The notes under the pieces: generated by a model
The model's database searches: none
What the model was told of the DNA's origin: nothing
The model's input: the letters and a program-made list of their open reading frames with translations, nothing else
Assembly: GCA_002706605.1 (NCBI GenBank)
Contig: PALT01000010.1
Span: 1-64,000, forward strand
From: Rhodovulum sp.
GTDB taxonomy: Bacteria > Pseudomonadota > Alphaproteobacteria > Rhodobacterales > Rhodobacteraceae
Length of the DNA: 64,000 bases
Reading direction: 5' to 3'
Shown: piece by piece, positions 26,802 to 35,131 of the stretch
Layout: every line of letters begins with the position of its first letter
Position numbering within the stretch: position 1 is the first letter of the stretch
Made by a program: the position numbers and the translations under genes

Positions 26802-27854
26802 ATGGTTCCTTTTGACAAACTCGATCAAATCACCAACCGCTTTGAATTCCTTGAGGCCTCGCTGGCCCAAGGCGGGGTTGAGGATTTCGCCAAGATCAGC
26901 CGCGAATACGCCGAGCTAAAGCCGGTCGCCGAACAAATCGCCGCCTATCGCACCTCGCTGGACGATCTGGCCGAGGCCGAGGCGATGCTGTCCGACCCCG
27001 AAATGCGCGATTTGGCCGAAGAGGAAATTCCCGCCCTGCGCGCCCGCATCCCCGAGATGGAGCACGCCCTGCAACTGGCGCTGTTGCCCAAGGATGCCGC
27101 CGATGCGCGCCCTGCGATCCTTGAAATCCGGCCCGGAACGGGGGGCGAAGAGGCGGCGTTGTTCGCCGGTGATCTCTTGCGGATGTATCAGCGATACTGC
27201 GAGGGGCGGGGCTGGAAGTTCGAGGTGCTGGAGGAAACCCAGACCGAACTCGGCGGTATCAAAGAGGTCGTCGCGAATATTCAGGGCGACAACGTGTTTG
27301 CGCGGATGAAATTCGAATCCGGCGTCCACCGCGTGCAACGTGTCCCCGAAACTGAAAGCGGCGGGCGCATCCATACCTCGGCCGCCACGGTCGCGGTTTT
27401 GCCCGAGGCCGAAGAGGTCGACATCGACATCCCCGCCACCGACATCCGGATCGACACGATGCGGGCCTCGGGCGCTGGGGGGCAGCACGTCAACACCACG
27501 GATTCGGCGGTGCGGATCACGCACTTGCCCACCGGCATTGTCGTGACCAGTTCCGAAAAGTCCCAGCACCAGAACCGCGCGATTGCGATGCAGGTGCTGC
27601 GCACGCGGCTCTATGATCTGGAACGGCAGCGCATGGATGATGAGCGCAGCGCCGATCGCAAATCACAGGTCGGATCGGGTGACCGGTCCGAGCGTATCCG
27701 CACCTATAACTTTCCGCAGGGTCGCATGACGGATCACCGCATCAACCTGACGCTCTATAAGCTGGATCAGGTGATGATGGGCGACCTGGATGAGGTGATT
27801 GATGCCCTGATTGCCGATGATCAGGCGCGCAAACTGGCCGATATGCAGGAATGA
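26802..27854 (+). CDS. prfA: Peptide chain release factor 1
   Basis: The 350-residue RF1 has the GGQ peptidyl-hydrolysis motif at about residues 226-228 (SGAGGQHVN) and the adjacent RF1-type stretch [14 protein letters not shown]-like text (here [15 protein letters not shown]). It reads UAA and UAG. The ATG at 26802 is chosen by comparison with RF1 N-termini ([10 protein letters not shown]); an ATG seven codons upstream also exists. The stop overlaps the prmC start as ATGA, so the methyltransferase that modifies this GGQ glutamine is translationally coupled. Confidence 0.97.
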   Translation: MVPFDKLDQITNRFEFLEASLAQGGVEDFAKISREYAELKPVAEQIAAYRTSLDDLAEAEAMLSDPEMRDLAEEEIPALRARIPEMEHALQLALLPKDAADARPAILEIRPGTGGEEAALFAGDLLRMYQRYCEGRGWKFEVLEETQTELGGIKEVVANIQGDNVFARMKFESGVHRVQRVPETESGGRIHTSAATVAVLPEAEEVDIDIPATDIRIDTMRASGAGGQHVNTTDSAVRITHLPTGIVVTSSEKSQHQNRAIAMQVLRTRLYDLERQRMDDERSADRKSQVGSGDRSERIRTYNFPQGRMTDHRINLTLYKLDQVMMGDLDEVIDALIADDQARKLADMQE

Positions 27855-28696
27855 GCGCGCCGCGCGGCACCACGGTTCTGGCGGGCGGCATTGCCACGCT
27901 GCGCGGGGCAGGGGTGGACGATCCCGTCCGTGACGCGCGCCGCTTGATGGCCCATGCCATGGGGGTCGATGCGGGGCGGTTGACGATTGCCCTGCATGAT
28001 CCGGTTGCGGAGTACGCGGTGGCGGCGTTTCAGGCGGCCATTACACGGCGCGCCGCGTTCGAACCCGTGTCCCATATCATCGGTAAGCGGTTGTTTTACG
28101 GACGTGAATTCCACGTCACGCCCGATGTTCTGGACCCGCGCCCTGAGACCGAGATCCTGATCGAACGGGCGTTGTCGGGGTCGTTTGAAACGGTTCTGGA
28201 CCTTGGCACCGGATCGGGCTGTATCCTGATCACGCTCTTGGCGGAACGGGTGGACACGCGCGGGATCGGGGCCGATATTTCCATGGCCGCGCTGGATGTT
28301 GCGCGGGGCAATGCGGGGGCCGTTGGCGTGGCCGAGCGTGCGGAGTTCCGGCAGGGCGATTTGTGGGACGTGGGTCTAAATGAGGCGCGCTTTGATCTGA
28401 TCGTGTCGAACCCCCCCTATATCGCCGCCGATGAGATGGACGGCCTGTCGCGCGATGTCCGCGGGTATGAGCCCGAGATCGCCCTGACCGATTTTGGGGA
28501 CGGCTTGGCGTTTTATCGCCGGATTGCCGAACGGGCGCTGGATCATCTGACGCCCGCCGGTCGGGTGCTGGTCGAGATCGGCCCGACCCAAGGGCCCGCC
28601 GTCGCCGCGATGTTTCGCGACGCGGGTCTGATCGACGTGGCGATTGCCCCCGATTTCGACGGGCGTGACCGCGTCGTCATGGGCCGCGCGTCCTAA
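27851..28696 (+). CDS. prmC: Release factor glutamine methyltransferase
   Basis: The 281-residue enzyme has the SAM-binding motif [16 protein letters not shown] and the NPPY catalytic motif ([10 protein letters not shown]). [20 protein letters not shown] is the conserved PrmC linker. It methylates the GGQ glutamine of RF1/RF2. It starts four bases inside the prfA stop. A RutR-like palindrome begins four bases after its stop codon. Confidence 0.97.
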   Translation: MSAPRGTTVLAGGIATLRGAGVDDPVRDARRLMAHAMGVDAGRLTIALHDPVAEYAVAAFQAAITRRAAFEPVSHIIGKRLFYGREFHVTPDVLDPRPETEILIERALSGSFETVLDLGTGSGCILITLLAERVDTRGIGADISMAALDVARGNAGAVGVAERAEFRQGDLWDVGLNEARFDLIVSNPPYIAADEMDGLSRDVRGYEPEIALTDFGDGLAFYRRIAERALDHLTPAGRVLVEIGPTQGPAVAAMFRDAGLIDVAIAPDFDGRDRVVMGRAS

Positions 28697-28699
28697 TTT

Positions 28700-28715
28700 T
28701 TGACCAAATAGTCAT
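28700..28715. promoter_or_regulatory. RutR-like operator upstream of the ATPase-less ABC operon
   Basis: TTGACCAAATAGTCAT matches the RutR consensus TTGACCANNTGGTCAA at 12 of the 14 fixed positions and resembles the site at 42355 (CTGACCAAATGGTCAA) with 13 of 16 bases identical. It lies 130 bases upstream of the first permease gene. The remaining 148-bp gap shows no clear promoter. Confidence 0.5.
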
Positions 28716-28844
28716 TAAATTTTCATCCCTTCCCCGTGGTTTGGCCGGTTTTTTAGGCAGATCACCGTGCAGTGTTCGCCGGTGGGTCCGCCCGCATTGA
28801 CCCGCCGCGTCCCGCCTGTCCCCGTTGGGGTCTGACGACTGGGG

Positions 28845-29531
28845 ATGCGCATTTTGGACCTGAGGTTCTTTGAGATTTACCGAAGCCCGGAGTATCTGGG
28901 CCTCTTGCTTGAGGGTGCACTGATCAGTGCGGGCCTGACACTGTTGGCGGGGATATTGGGGTTCACACTGGCCGCCGGTCTGGCCAGTTTGCGGTACTAT
29001 AAGGTGCCGGTTTTGTCCCATATCGCAACGGGTTACGTGGAATTTATCCGCAACACGCCCCTGATCGTTCAGCTGTTTTTCATCGCCTTTGGCCTGCCTG
29101 CGCTGATCGGCTATCAATGGCCGTTCTGGGCGCATGCGCTGCTGGCGCTGTCGATCAACTTTTCCGCCTATTTCAGCGAGATCATCCGCTCCGGTCTGCA
29201 ATCCGTCGGCAAGGGCCAGATCGAGGCGGCAAGCGCCCTTGGCCTGCCGCCCTTTGTTATCCTGCTGCGGGTGCTGTTGCCCCAAGCGGTGGCGATGATG
29301 GTGCCCGCCATCGGGGCGCAGTTCATCTTTCTGTTCCTCACCACCGGCGTGATTTCAGAAATCGGGGTGCGTGACCTGACCCAAGCGGGCCTTTATATCG
29401 ACAGTCGCACGTTCCGTTCGTTCGAGGTGTTTTTGACCCTGACGGCGATCTACATCCTGATTTCGCTGGCGTTCAAGGCGCTGCTCTATGGGCTGGAGCG
29501 GAAATTCTTTGCATGGCAGACGGCCCGATGA
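28845..29531 (+). CDS. Polar amino-acid-type ABC transporter permease 1
   Basis: The 228-residue permease of the HisMQ family has about five membrane helices and the EAA loop AASALGLPPFVILLRVLLPQA. EFIRNTPLIVQLFFIAFGLP is the family signature in helix 3. It pairs with the next gene (permease 2) and the binding protein at 30267. It overlaps the start of permease 2 as ATGA. No ATPase gene accompanies the operon, so an ATPase encoded elsewhere must drive it. Confidence 0.9.
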   Translation: MRILDLRFFEIYRSPEYLGLLLEGALISAGLTLLAGILGFTLAAGLASLRYYKVPVLSHIATGYVEFIRNTPLIVQLFFIAFGLPALIGYQWPFWAHALLALSINFSAYFSEIIRSGLQSVGKGQIEAASALGLPPFVILLRVLLPQAVAMMVPAIGAQFIFLFLTTGVISEIGVRDLTQAGLYIDSRTFRSFEVFLTLTAIYILISLAFKALLYGLERKFFAWQTAR

Positions 29532-30235
29532 AGGATCTGTTTGTCTCCCTCTTCGGCGCGCCCGAGGGCGTGGTCCTGTTCCAACTGATTCACGCGACCC
29601 AGTTCACGATCTACCTGTCCTTGGTGGCGTTTCTGGGCGGGGGCCTGATTGGGGCAGGGGTAGCGTTCTGCCGGATCGTCCCGTCCAAAGCCGCGCGCCG
29701 GTTCGCGATCGCCTATATCTGGCTGTTCCAATCGACGCCATTGTTGATGCTGTTGTTCATCCTTGGGCTTGGCCTGCCCCGTCTGGCGGGGATTGATGTA
29801 AACCCGTGGGTCGCGGCCATCGCGGCCCTGACGATCTATGCAAGCGCCTATTTCGCCGATGTCTGGCGCGGCGCGCTTGAGAGCGTGCCGGACGGCCAGT
29901 GGGAAGGGTCCTATGCGCTTGGCCTCGGGTTTCTGTCGACCCTGCGTCGGGTGATCCTACCACAGGCGTTTCGGGTGTCTCTGGCCCCGACGGTCGGCCT
30001 GATGGTGCAGATCATCAAGGGCACGTCTCTCGCCTATATCATCGGCTTTCACGACCTGATGGCGATTGGCAAACGCTGGGCCAATGCGCCGGTCGATGGG
30101 ACCGAGCCCTTCATCATCTTCCCGCTTATGGCGCTGATCTACTTTGCGCTGTGCTTTCCCCTGTCGCTGTGGTCCCGGCGATTGGAACGACGGTTAGGGA
30201 CCGCCAAAACGGACGCGGGTTTAGCCGCGGCCTAA
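29528..30235 (+). CDS. Polar amino-acid-type ABC transporter permease 2
   Basis: This HisMQ-family permease of about 235 residues has the helix-3 signature AYIWLFQSTPLLMLLFILGLG and the EAA loop SYALGLGFLSTLRRVILPQAF. A start at 29528 overlaps the stop of permease 1 as ATGA; an ATG at 29513 (five codons earlier) is an alternative. It is 31 bases upstream of the binding-protein gene. With permease 1 it would form a heterodimeric channel. Confidence 0.9.
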   Translation: MKDLFVSLFGAPEGVVLFQLIHATQFTIYLSLVAFLGGGLIGAGVAFCRIVPSKAARRFAIAYIWLFQSTPLLMLLFILGLGLPRLAGIDVNPWVAAIAALTIYASAYFADVWRGALESVPDGQWEGSYALGLGFLSTLRRVILPQAFRVSLAPTVGLMVQIIKGTSLAYIIGFHDLMAIGKRWANAPVDGTEPFIIFPLMALIYFALCFPLSLWSRRLERRLGTAKTDAGLAAA

Positions 30236-30266
30236 AAACACCAAAGCAACCAACAGGAGACGCAAA

Positions 30267-31043
30267 ATGAAACTGATCAAAGGTCTGGTCGCCGCCGCAC
30301 TCATGGCGCTACCACTGCCCGCGATGGCCGATCTGGCCGATATTCTAGAGAGCGGCACGGTCAAAATCGCCATCCCCGAAAGCTTTCCGCCCTTTGGCGC
30401 GCTGGGTCCGTCGGGCGAGTATGAGGGCTATGATGTCGATGTGGCCAAACTGATCGCCGAGGATCTGGGCGTGGAACTGGAACTGGTGCCTGTGACCTCG
30501 AAACAGCGTATCCCGTTCCTTGAAACCGACCGCGTTGATCTGGTGATCGCGACCATGGGCGCAAACCCGGGCCGTGCGAAATCGATCTGGTTCTCGGCTG
30601 CCTATGCGCCGTTTTATTCCGGTGCTTTTGCGTCGGGGGACAAGGAAATCTCCTCGCCTGCCGATCTGGTCGGGATGAAAGTGGGCCTGACGGGCGGCAC
30701 GCTTGAGGATCTGGAACTGACCAAACTGGTGCCCGAAGGTGTCGAAATTGTCCGCTTTGGCGACAATGCCGCGACCCAATCGGCGTTCCTGTCGGGTCAG
30801 GTTGATGTGCTTGTGTCCGGCAACACCCTTGCCGCCGCGATTTCCGAAAGCAATCCCGACATGGGCCTGCAAACCAAATTCATCCTGAAAGAAAGCCCGG
30901 CCTTCATCGGCGTTAAAAAGGGCAACTTTGACCTGTTGCAATGGGTCAACGTGTTCATCCTGCACAAGAAACTGGGCGGCGAGTTGAACACCATTTCCGA
31001 AACCTGGCTGGGCCAACCCCTGCCGGCGCTGCCGACCTTCTAA
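30267..31043 (+). CDS. Polar amino-acid-type periplasmic substrate-binding protein
   Basis: The 258-residue protein has a signal peptide (MKLIKGLVAAALMALPLPAMA) and an SBP_bac_3 fold: GTVKIAIPESFPPFG, EGYDVDVAKLIAEDLGVELE, and the Arg-containing NPGRAKSIWFSAAYAP. Family members bind polar amino acids or opine-like ligands. The ligand here is unknown, and a RutR-like site upstream raises pyrimidine-derived nitrogen compounds as an option. AACAGGAGACGC is a strong ribosome site. Confidence 0.9.
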   Translation: MKLIKGLVAAALMALPLPAMADLADILESGTVKIAIPESFPPFGALGPSGEYEGYDVDVAKLIAEDLGVELELVPVTSKQRIPFLETDRVDLVIATMGANPGRAKSIWFSAAYAPFYSGAFASGDKEISSPADLVGMKVGLTGGTLEDLELTKLVPEGVEIVRFGDNAATQSAFLSGQVDVLVSGNTLAAAISESNPDMGLQTKFILKESPAFIGVKKGNFDLLQWVNVFILHKKLGGELNTISETWLGQPLPALPTF

Positions 31044-31062
31044 TCCACACTCACGGCACCTG

Positions 31063-31087
31063 TGCGGCCCGCCCTTGGTGGGCCGCA
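31063..31087 (+). terminator. Hairpin after the ABC operon
   Basis: TGCGGCCCGCC pairs with GGTGGGCCGCA (11 bp, one G-T) around CTT, 19 bases after the binding-protein stop. No strong T-tract follows. The remaining gap to 31363 (about 275 bp) holds no gene I can support; it must include the promoter of the DUF4167 gene, but no clear boxes stand out. Confidence 0.5.
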
Positions 31088-31363
31088 TAACGCCCGCTTT
31101 GGCCCGTTTGCGAGATTAAGCTTTTCCTAACCCCGTTTCGTGTTAAGATAGTCAGACACTGGGGTTTACACGGCAAATTCGCGTTTTTTTGCTTGTCATG
31201 CTATTTCAGGCATGGTTTTAGTCGTCCTAACAGGATGTGGGACGCGGACATTCGCCTCCCCCTTGTTTAATTGCCGGAAAACTGTCGACGTGTTGTGCCT
31301 GTTGGGCGGAGAAACAACAGCGCGCGACCCAACAAGCCAAAGCAGGCTGGATACAAGAAAAAC

Positions 31364-31951
31364 ATGAGATCTTCCAAGTCACGTTCGCGGTCGAAGAACA
31401 ACCGTTCGCGCTCTATGGGCAATATCGTCAATCGGGTCTTCGATAGTTCGGGTCCCGAGGGCAAGGTGCGCGGCACCCCGCAACAAATCATCGACAAATA
31501 CAACCAGTTGGCCCGCGATGCGCAACTGGGGAACGATCCGGTGGCGGCTGAAAACTTTCAGCAGCACGCAGAACATTACACCCGTCTCTTGGGTGTGGCG
31601 CAGCGCGAACAAGAAGCGCGCCGCGAGCAACAAGAGGCCCAGAAAGACCGCGATCAGCGCGACCGCCAGCCGCGCGATCAATCGCATCAGAACTCTGATC
31701 AACAGCCCAAGTCGACCAACACCGACGAGGCCCCTGTTGCACCCGATGACAAGGCGGCTGAGGTGATGGCGGTTGAGGGCGACACTGACACCCAAAGCAC
31801 GCTGGTCGAAACGCCCGAGGCCAAGGAAGACGCGCCGCGCAAACGCGCCCCCCGCGCGAAAAAGCCCGCGACCTCGACCCGCAAGAAAAAACCGGCAGAG
31901 GATCAGGCGGCGACACCCGCCCCCGACGCCGAGGCCCCCGCGGCCGAATAA
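31364..31951 (+). CDS. DUF4167 basic, low-complexity protein
   Basis: The 195-residue protein opens with a basic Ser/Arg/Lys stretch (MRSSKSRSRSKNNRSRS) and the DUF4167 core NRVFDSSGPEGKVRGTPQQI, followed by AENFQQHAEHYTRLLG. The second half is low complexity: Q/R/D-rich, then acidic, then Lys/Ala/Pro-rich (KRAPRAKKPATSTRKKKP). This suggests an RNA- or DNA-binding role, unproven. In-frame codons continue upstream to a GTG at 31295 and a TTG at 31271 and also encode a basic sequence (RRNNSARPNKPKQAGYKKN), so the true start may be earlier. A perfect terminator follows. Confidence 0.85.
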   Translation: MRSSKSRSRSKNNRSRSMGNIVNRVFDSSGPEGKVRGTPQQIIDKYNQLARDAQLGNDPVAAENFQQHAEHYTRLLGVAQREQEARREQQEAQKDRDQRDRQPRDQSHQNSDQQPKSTNTDEAPVAPDDKAAEVMAVEGDTDTQSTLVETPEAKEDAPRKRAPRAKKPATSTRKKKPAEDQAATPAPDAEAPAAE

Positions 31952-31978
31952 CCAATCTGCTGAATGCTTCCGGCATTG

Positions 31979-32011
31979 GCCCCCGTTTCTCCTCCGAAAC
32001 GGGGGCTTTTT
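31979..32011 (+). terminator. Rho-independent terminator of the DUF4167 gene
   Basis: GCCCCCGTTTC and GAAACGGGGGC form a perfect 11-bp stem with a 6-base loop and a TTTTT tail, between the convergent DUF4167 and rsmA genes. It may also serve rsmA in the other direction, although no T-tract is present on that side. Confidence 0.9.
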
Positions 32012-32017
32012 CGTGCG

Positions 32018-32857
32018 CTATCGGGCGATTTCGCGCGCAAGGGCACAGAACCCTTCAATCGACACCTGTTCGGCCCGCAACGTGGGCTCCAGACCCGCCG
32101 CGCGAATACGGTCCTCAATATCGGGGGCCTGTCCTTTGAGGCTAGCGCGCAGCATCTTGCGCCGCTGGTTGAACGCGGCCGCCACCACACGCGACAAAAC
32201 CGCCGCATCCGCAGGAAACCGTGGCGCGTCCAGCTTGTTCAGATGCACCACCGCCGAATGGATCTTGGGTGGCGGGTTGAACGCCTCGGGCGGCAGGGTC
32301 ATCACGATCCGCGCCTCACACCGCCATTGCGCCAGAATGGCCAACCGGCCATAGGCCTTGGACCCCGGTTGCGCCACGATCCGCTCGGCCACCTCTTTCT
32401 GGAACATCAACGTCAGACTGTCCCACGCGGGCGGCCATTCGGCGGGCGTCAACCAGCGCACCAACAATTCCGTCCCGACGTTATAGGGCAGGTTCGCCAC
32501 CACACGGATCGGTGGGGTCAAATGCGCGCTGACATCAACCTCCAAGGCATCGCCGTTGATCACCTCCAACCGCTCGGGATAGGCCGCAGCAATCTCGGCC
32601 AGCGCGGGCAAACACCGGCTGTCCTTTTCAACGGCCAAGACACGGCGCGCGCCCTCGGCCAACAACCCACGGGTCAAGCCGCCGGGACCGGGCCCGACCT
32701 CCAACACATCACAGCCGCTCAGATCGCCCGCCGCCCGCGCGATCTTGGCCGTCAGGTTCAAATCCAGCAGGAAATTCTGCCCCAACGACTTTTTCGCCCG
32801 CAACTCATGGGTCGCAATCACCTCGCGCAGAGGGGGCAGGTCATCCATCTGTGCCAT
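32018..32857 (-). CDS. rsmA: 16S rRNA (adenine1518-N6/adenine1519-N6)-dimethyltransferase
   Basis: The 279-residue KsgA-type enzyme has [20 protein letters not shown], the SAM loop [16 protein letters not shown], and the N-L-P-Y motif [17 protein letters not shown]. It dimethylates two adenines in helix 45 of 16S rRNA. It is the last gene of the lptFG-lptD-surA-pdxA-rsmA operon and is separated from pdxA by 56 bases that contain an intergenic repeat. Confidence 0.97.
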   Translation of the reverse strand: MAQMDDLPPLREVIATHELRAKKSLGQNFLLDLNLTAKIARAAGDLSGCDVLEVGPGPGGLTRGLLAEGARRVLAVEKDSRCLPALAEIAAAYPERLEVINGDALEVDVSAHLTPPIRVVANLPYNVGTELLVRWLTPAEWPPAWDSLTLMFQKEVAERIVAQPGSKAYGRLAILAQWRCEARIVMTLPPEAFNPPPKIHSAVVHLNKLDAPRFPADAAVLSRVVAAAFNQRRKMLRASLKGQAPDIEDRIRAAGLEPTLRAEQVSIEGFCALAREIAR

Positions 32858-32866
32858 GCGCTTGGT

Positions 32867-32890
32867 CCTTCATCTTGGCAAAAATACTCA
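32867..32890 (-). repeat. Rhodobacteraceae intergenic repeat, copy 2
   Basis: On the minus strand this reads GAGTATTT-TTG-CCAAGATGAAGG, matching the copy at 45111 (GAGTATTT-GAA-CCAAGATGAAGG) in every base except the three-base spacer. It sits between pdxA and rsmA inside one operon. The 3' end (AAGATGAAGGACC) lies 10 bases before the rsmA start and may act as its ribosome site. Confidence 0.7.
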
Positions 32891-32913
32891 AATTCCAACG
32901 TCTCAACAAGCGC

Positions 32914-33888
32914 TCACGCCCGTGCTTCGGACATGTCCCGCGCCAGTCGCAGGGCGGCGATCAGGCTGCGCGCATCCGCCACCCCGTGCCCTGCAATGTC
33001 ATAGGCCGTCCCGTGATCGGGCGAGGTCCGCACAAACGGCAGGCCCAGCGTCACATTCACCCCCGAGGCAAAATCAATCGTCTTGATCGGGATCAGGGCC
33101 TGATCGTGATACATGCACAGGGCCACATCATAGCCCGCCCGCGCTTCGGCGTGAAACATCGTATCGGCAGAGCGCGGCCCGTGGATATCGATCCCCTCGG
33201 CGTGCAGGCGCTCGATCACCGGCGTGATCACGTCAATGTCCTCATGGCCCATTGCGCCGCCTTCGCCCGCGTGCGGGTTCAGACCCGCCACGGCAACGCG
33301 CGGCGCGGGCATCCCGAAATCGCGGATCATGGCGTTTACCGTAATACGCGCGGTCTCTTCCAACAGATCGGGGGTCAGGGCGGCAGGTACATCGGCAATC
33401 GGGATGTGGATCGTCACCGGCACCACCCGCAACTCGGGACAAGCGAGCATCATCACGACCCGATCCACCCCGCCAAGGGCCGCCAGAAACTCGGTATGGC
33501 CGGGATAGGCGAAATCGGCCCCGTCTTTCAGGACTTTCTTGTTGATCGGGTTGGTACAAACCGCGCTGGCCGCGCCGGATTGGACCATGGCGACGGCGCG
33601 TTCAATCACTGCGACGGTCGCGGGCGCATTGGCCAGATCGGGCATCCCCGGCGTGGCAGGCGCCGCAAAATCGTGGCGCAGCACGGGCAGGGCGGTTGCG
33701 CCCACCGCGCGTGCCTCGGCGGGATCCGCGATTTCGGCAAAGGGCGTGCCGTCGGGCAAATGGCGCGGATCGCCGATCCAGAACAGATCGACCTCGCCCT
33801 TCAGGGCCTGCCATGCCTTGAGCGACACCTCGGGGCCCACACCGGCGGGATCGCCACAGGTCAGGGCAATCGGGGCGGGGGTGCTCAT
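32914..33888 (-). CDS. pdxA: 4-hydroxythreonine-4-phosphate dehydrogenase
   Basis: The 324-residue enzyme has ALTCGDPAGVGPEVSLKAW at the N-terminus, the metal site FAYPGHTEFLA and the C-terminal GVNVTLGLPFVRTSPDHGTA (cited within the length limit). It oxidises 4-phosphohydroxythreonine for pyridoxal phosphate synthesis. Its start overlaps the surA stop as ATGA. It precedes rsmA, the enterobacterial-like surA-pdxA-rsmA order. Confidence 0.96.
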   Translation of the reverse strand: MSTPAPIALTCGDPAGVGPEVSLKAWQALKGEVDLFWIGDPRHLPDGTPFAEIADPAEARAVGATALPVLRHDFAAPATPGMPDLANAPATVAVIERAVAMVQSGAASAVCTNPINKKVLKDGADFAYPGHTEFLAALGGVDRVVMMLACPELRVVPVTIHIPIADVPAALTPDLLEETARITVNAMIRDFGMPAPRVAVAGLNPHAGEGGAMGHEDIDVITPVIERLHAEGIDIHGPRSADTMFHAEARAGYDVALCMYHDQALIPIKTIDFASGVNVTLGLPFVRTSPDHGTAYDIAGHGVADARSLIAALRLARDMSEARA

Positions 33889-35099
33889 GGTTGGCGGATG
33901 ATGGCTTCGGCCTTCAGCTCTTGGAGATAGCTGTCGGCATAGGAGGTCAGACGCTGGTTGAACAGGCGGCCGCGGATGGCCTCACGGTCGATGTCCTCGG
34001 CCAAAATCGCGGTCCGCGCACAGAGCATCAGGATCTCGGCCCCTTCGCCACGCGGGCGGATCACGGTTTCATTCGCGTCCAGTTTCGCCAGTTCAAGCGC
34101 CACATCGGCGGGCACATCGGCAATCGCCAGCGTCTCGATGCTGAGCGCCTCTTCGGGCTGATCCTTGGCGATGCCGTAAAGGTCATCACAGGTGTCCAGA
34201 CGTGCGACCACCTCATCCGCGCTCAGACGCCCGCCCGCAGGCACGGCGTATTGCATATATTCCACGGACTGTGTTTCCAGCGGCTTGGGCTCGGTTTCCT
34301 CCAGCGCGCGCAGTTGGAACAGGGCGATGGCGTTCGGTACGGGGATCGGATCGGTCACCTCACCGGGGCCAAGGGTCAACACGTTCGAGGCAATCGCGGG
34401 CGGCAGTTGCGTCAGGTCCAGCCAGTCAATCCGGCCCCCGCGCCCCGCCGATTGCGATGCCGAATATTGGCGCGCGGCGGCGGCAAAGGCGTCCGTGCTC
34501 TGGATGTTTTCGGCCAGTTGCGGAGCAAGCTCTTGGGCCTGCGCGGCGAATTCGGGCGTATCGGCCCGCAGGATGATTTCCGACAGCAGAACCCGCGCGG
34601 ACCCCGCCTGTGTCTGTAGGGCCAGTGCGCGGTCGATCTCGGCCTCACTCACCTGCGAGCGGGGGCCGAAACGGGCGCGCACGACCTGACGCCATGCGAT
34701 ACCGGCGGCCACGAAGTCGCGGAATGCTTCGCGCGAAACGCCCTCTTGGGCCAATGCGGCGACGAATTCCTCAAGCCCCAGATTGGCGCGACCGGCGAAT
34801 TCGGTCATGCCTTGGGTGACTTCCTCATCGCTCAGGCGGATGCCGATAGCGGCGGCGGCGTCCAGACGCAGACGGTCATCGACCAGCGCGTCATAGGCCT
34901 GTTCCTGTAGGTTGCCGGGGGTGTTCAGCACCTCCATGAACCGGATGCGTTGCTCAATGTCATAATTGGTCACGGCGCGGTTGTTCACCATCACGGCGGG
35001 CGCGAACGGGTTGGATTGCTGGGCCGTGGCGGGCAGCACTCCGGCAAGCATGGTCGCCCCCAGCAGGCAAGTCGTGGCGAGACGCGTGATTTTGTTCAT
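33885..35099 (-). CDS. surA: SurA-type periplasmic peptidyl-prolyl isomerase/chaperone
   Basis: The 404-residue protein starts with a signal peptide (MNKITRLATTCLLGATMLAG) and the SurA N-terminal chaperone region VMVNNRAVTNYDIEQRIRFM. A parvulin-like PPIase domain follows (ILRADTPEFAAQAQELA, and RGGRIDWLDLTQLPP). It helps outer-membrane proteins, including LptD, to fold. It lies between lptD and pdxA; the 32-base gap to lptD is the only one in this part of the operon. The start at 35099 has the signal peptide; an upstream ATG would add 15 non-conserved residues. Confidence 0.93.
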   Translation of the reverse strand: MNKITRLATTCLLGATMLAGVLPATAQQSNPFAPAVMVNNRAVTNYDIEQRIRFMEVLNTPGNLQEQAYDALVDDRLRLDAAAAIGIRLSDEEVTQGMTEFAGRANLGLEEFVAALAQEGVSREAFRDFVAAGIAWRQVVRARFGPRSQVSEAEIDRALALQTQAGSARVLLSEIILRADTPEFAAQAQELAPQLAENIQSTDAFAAAARQYSASQSAGRGGRIDWLDLTQLPPAIASNVLTLGPGEVTDPIPVPNAIALFQLRALEETEPKPLETQSVEYMQYAVPAGGRLSADEVVARLDTCDDLYGIAKDQPEEALSIETLAIADVPADVALELAKLDANETVIRPRGEGAEILMLCARTAILAEDIDREAIRGRLFNQRLTSYADSYLQELKAEAIIRQP

Positions 35100-35131
35100 T
35101 TCTGCGGTCCGTTCGTTCTGCTCGTGTGCTA

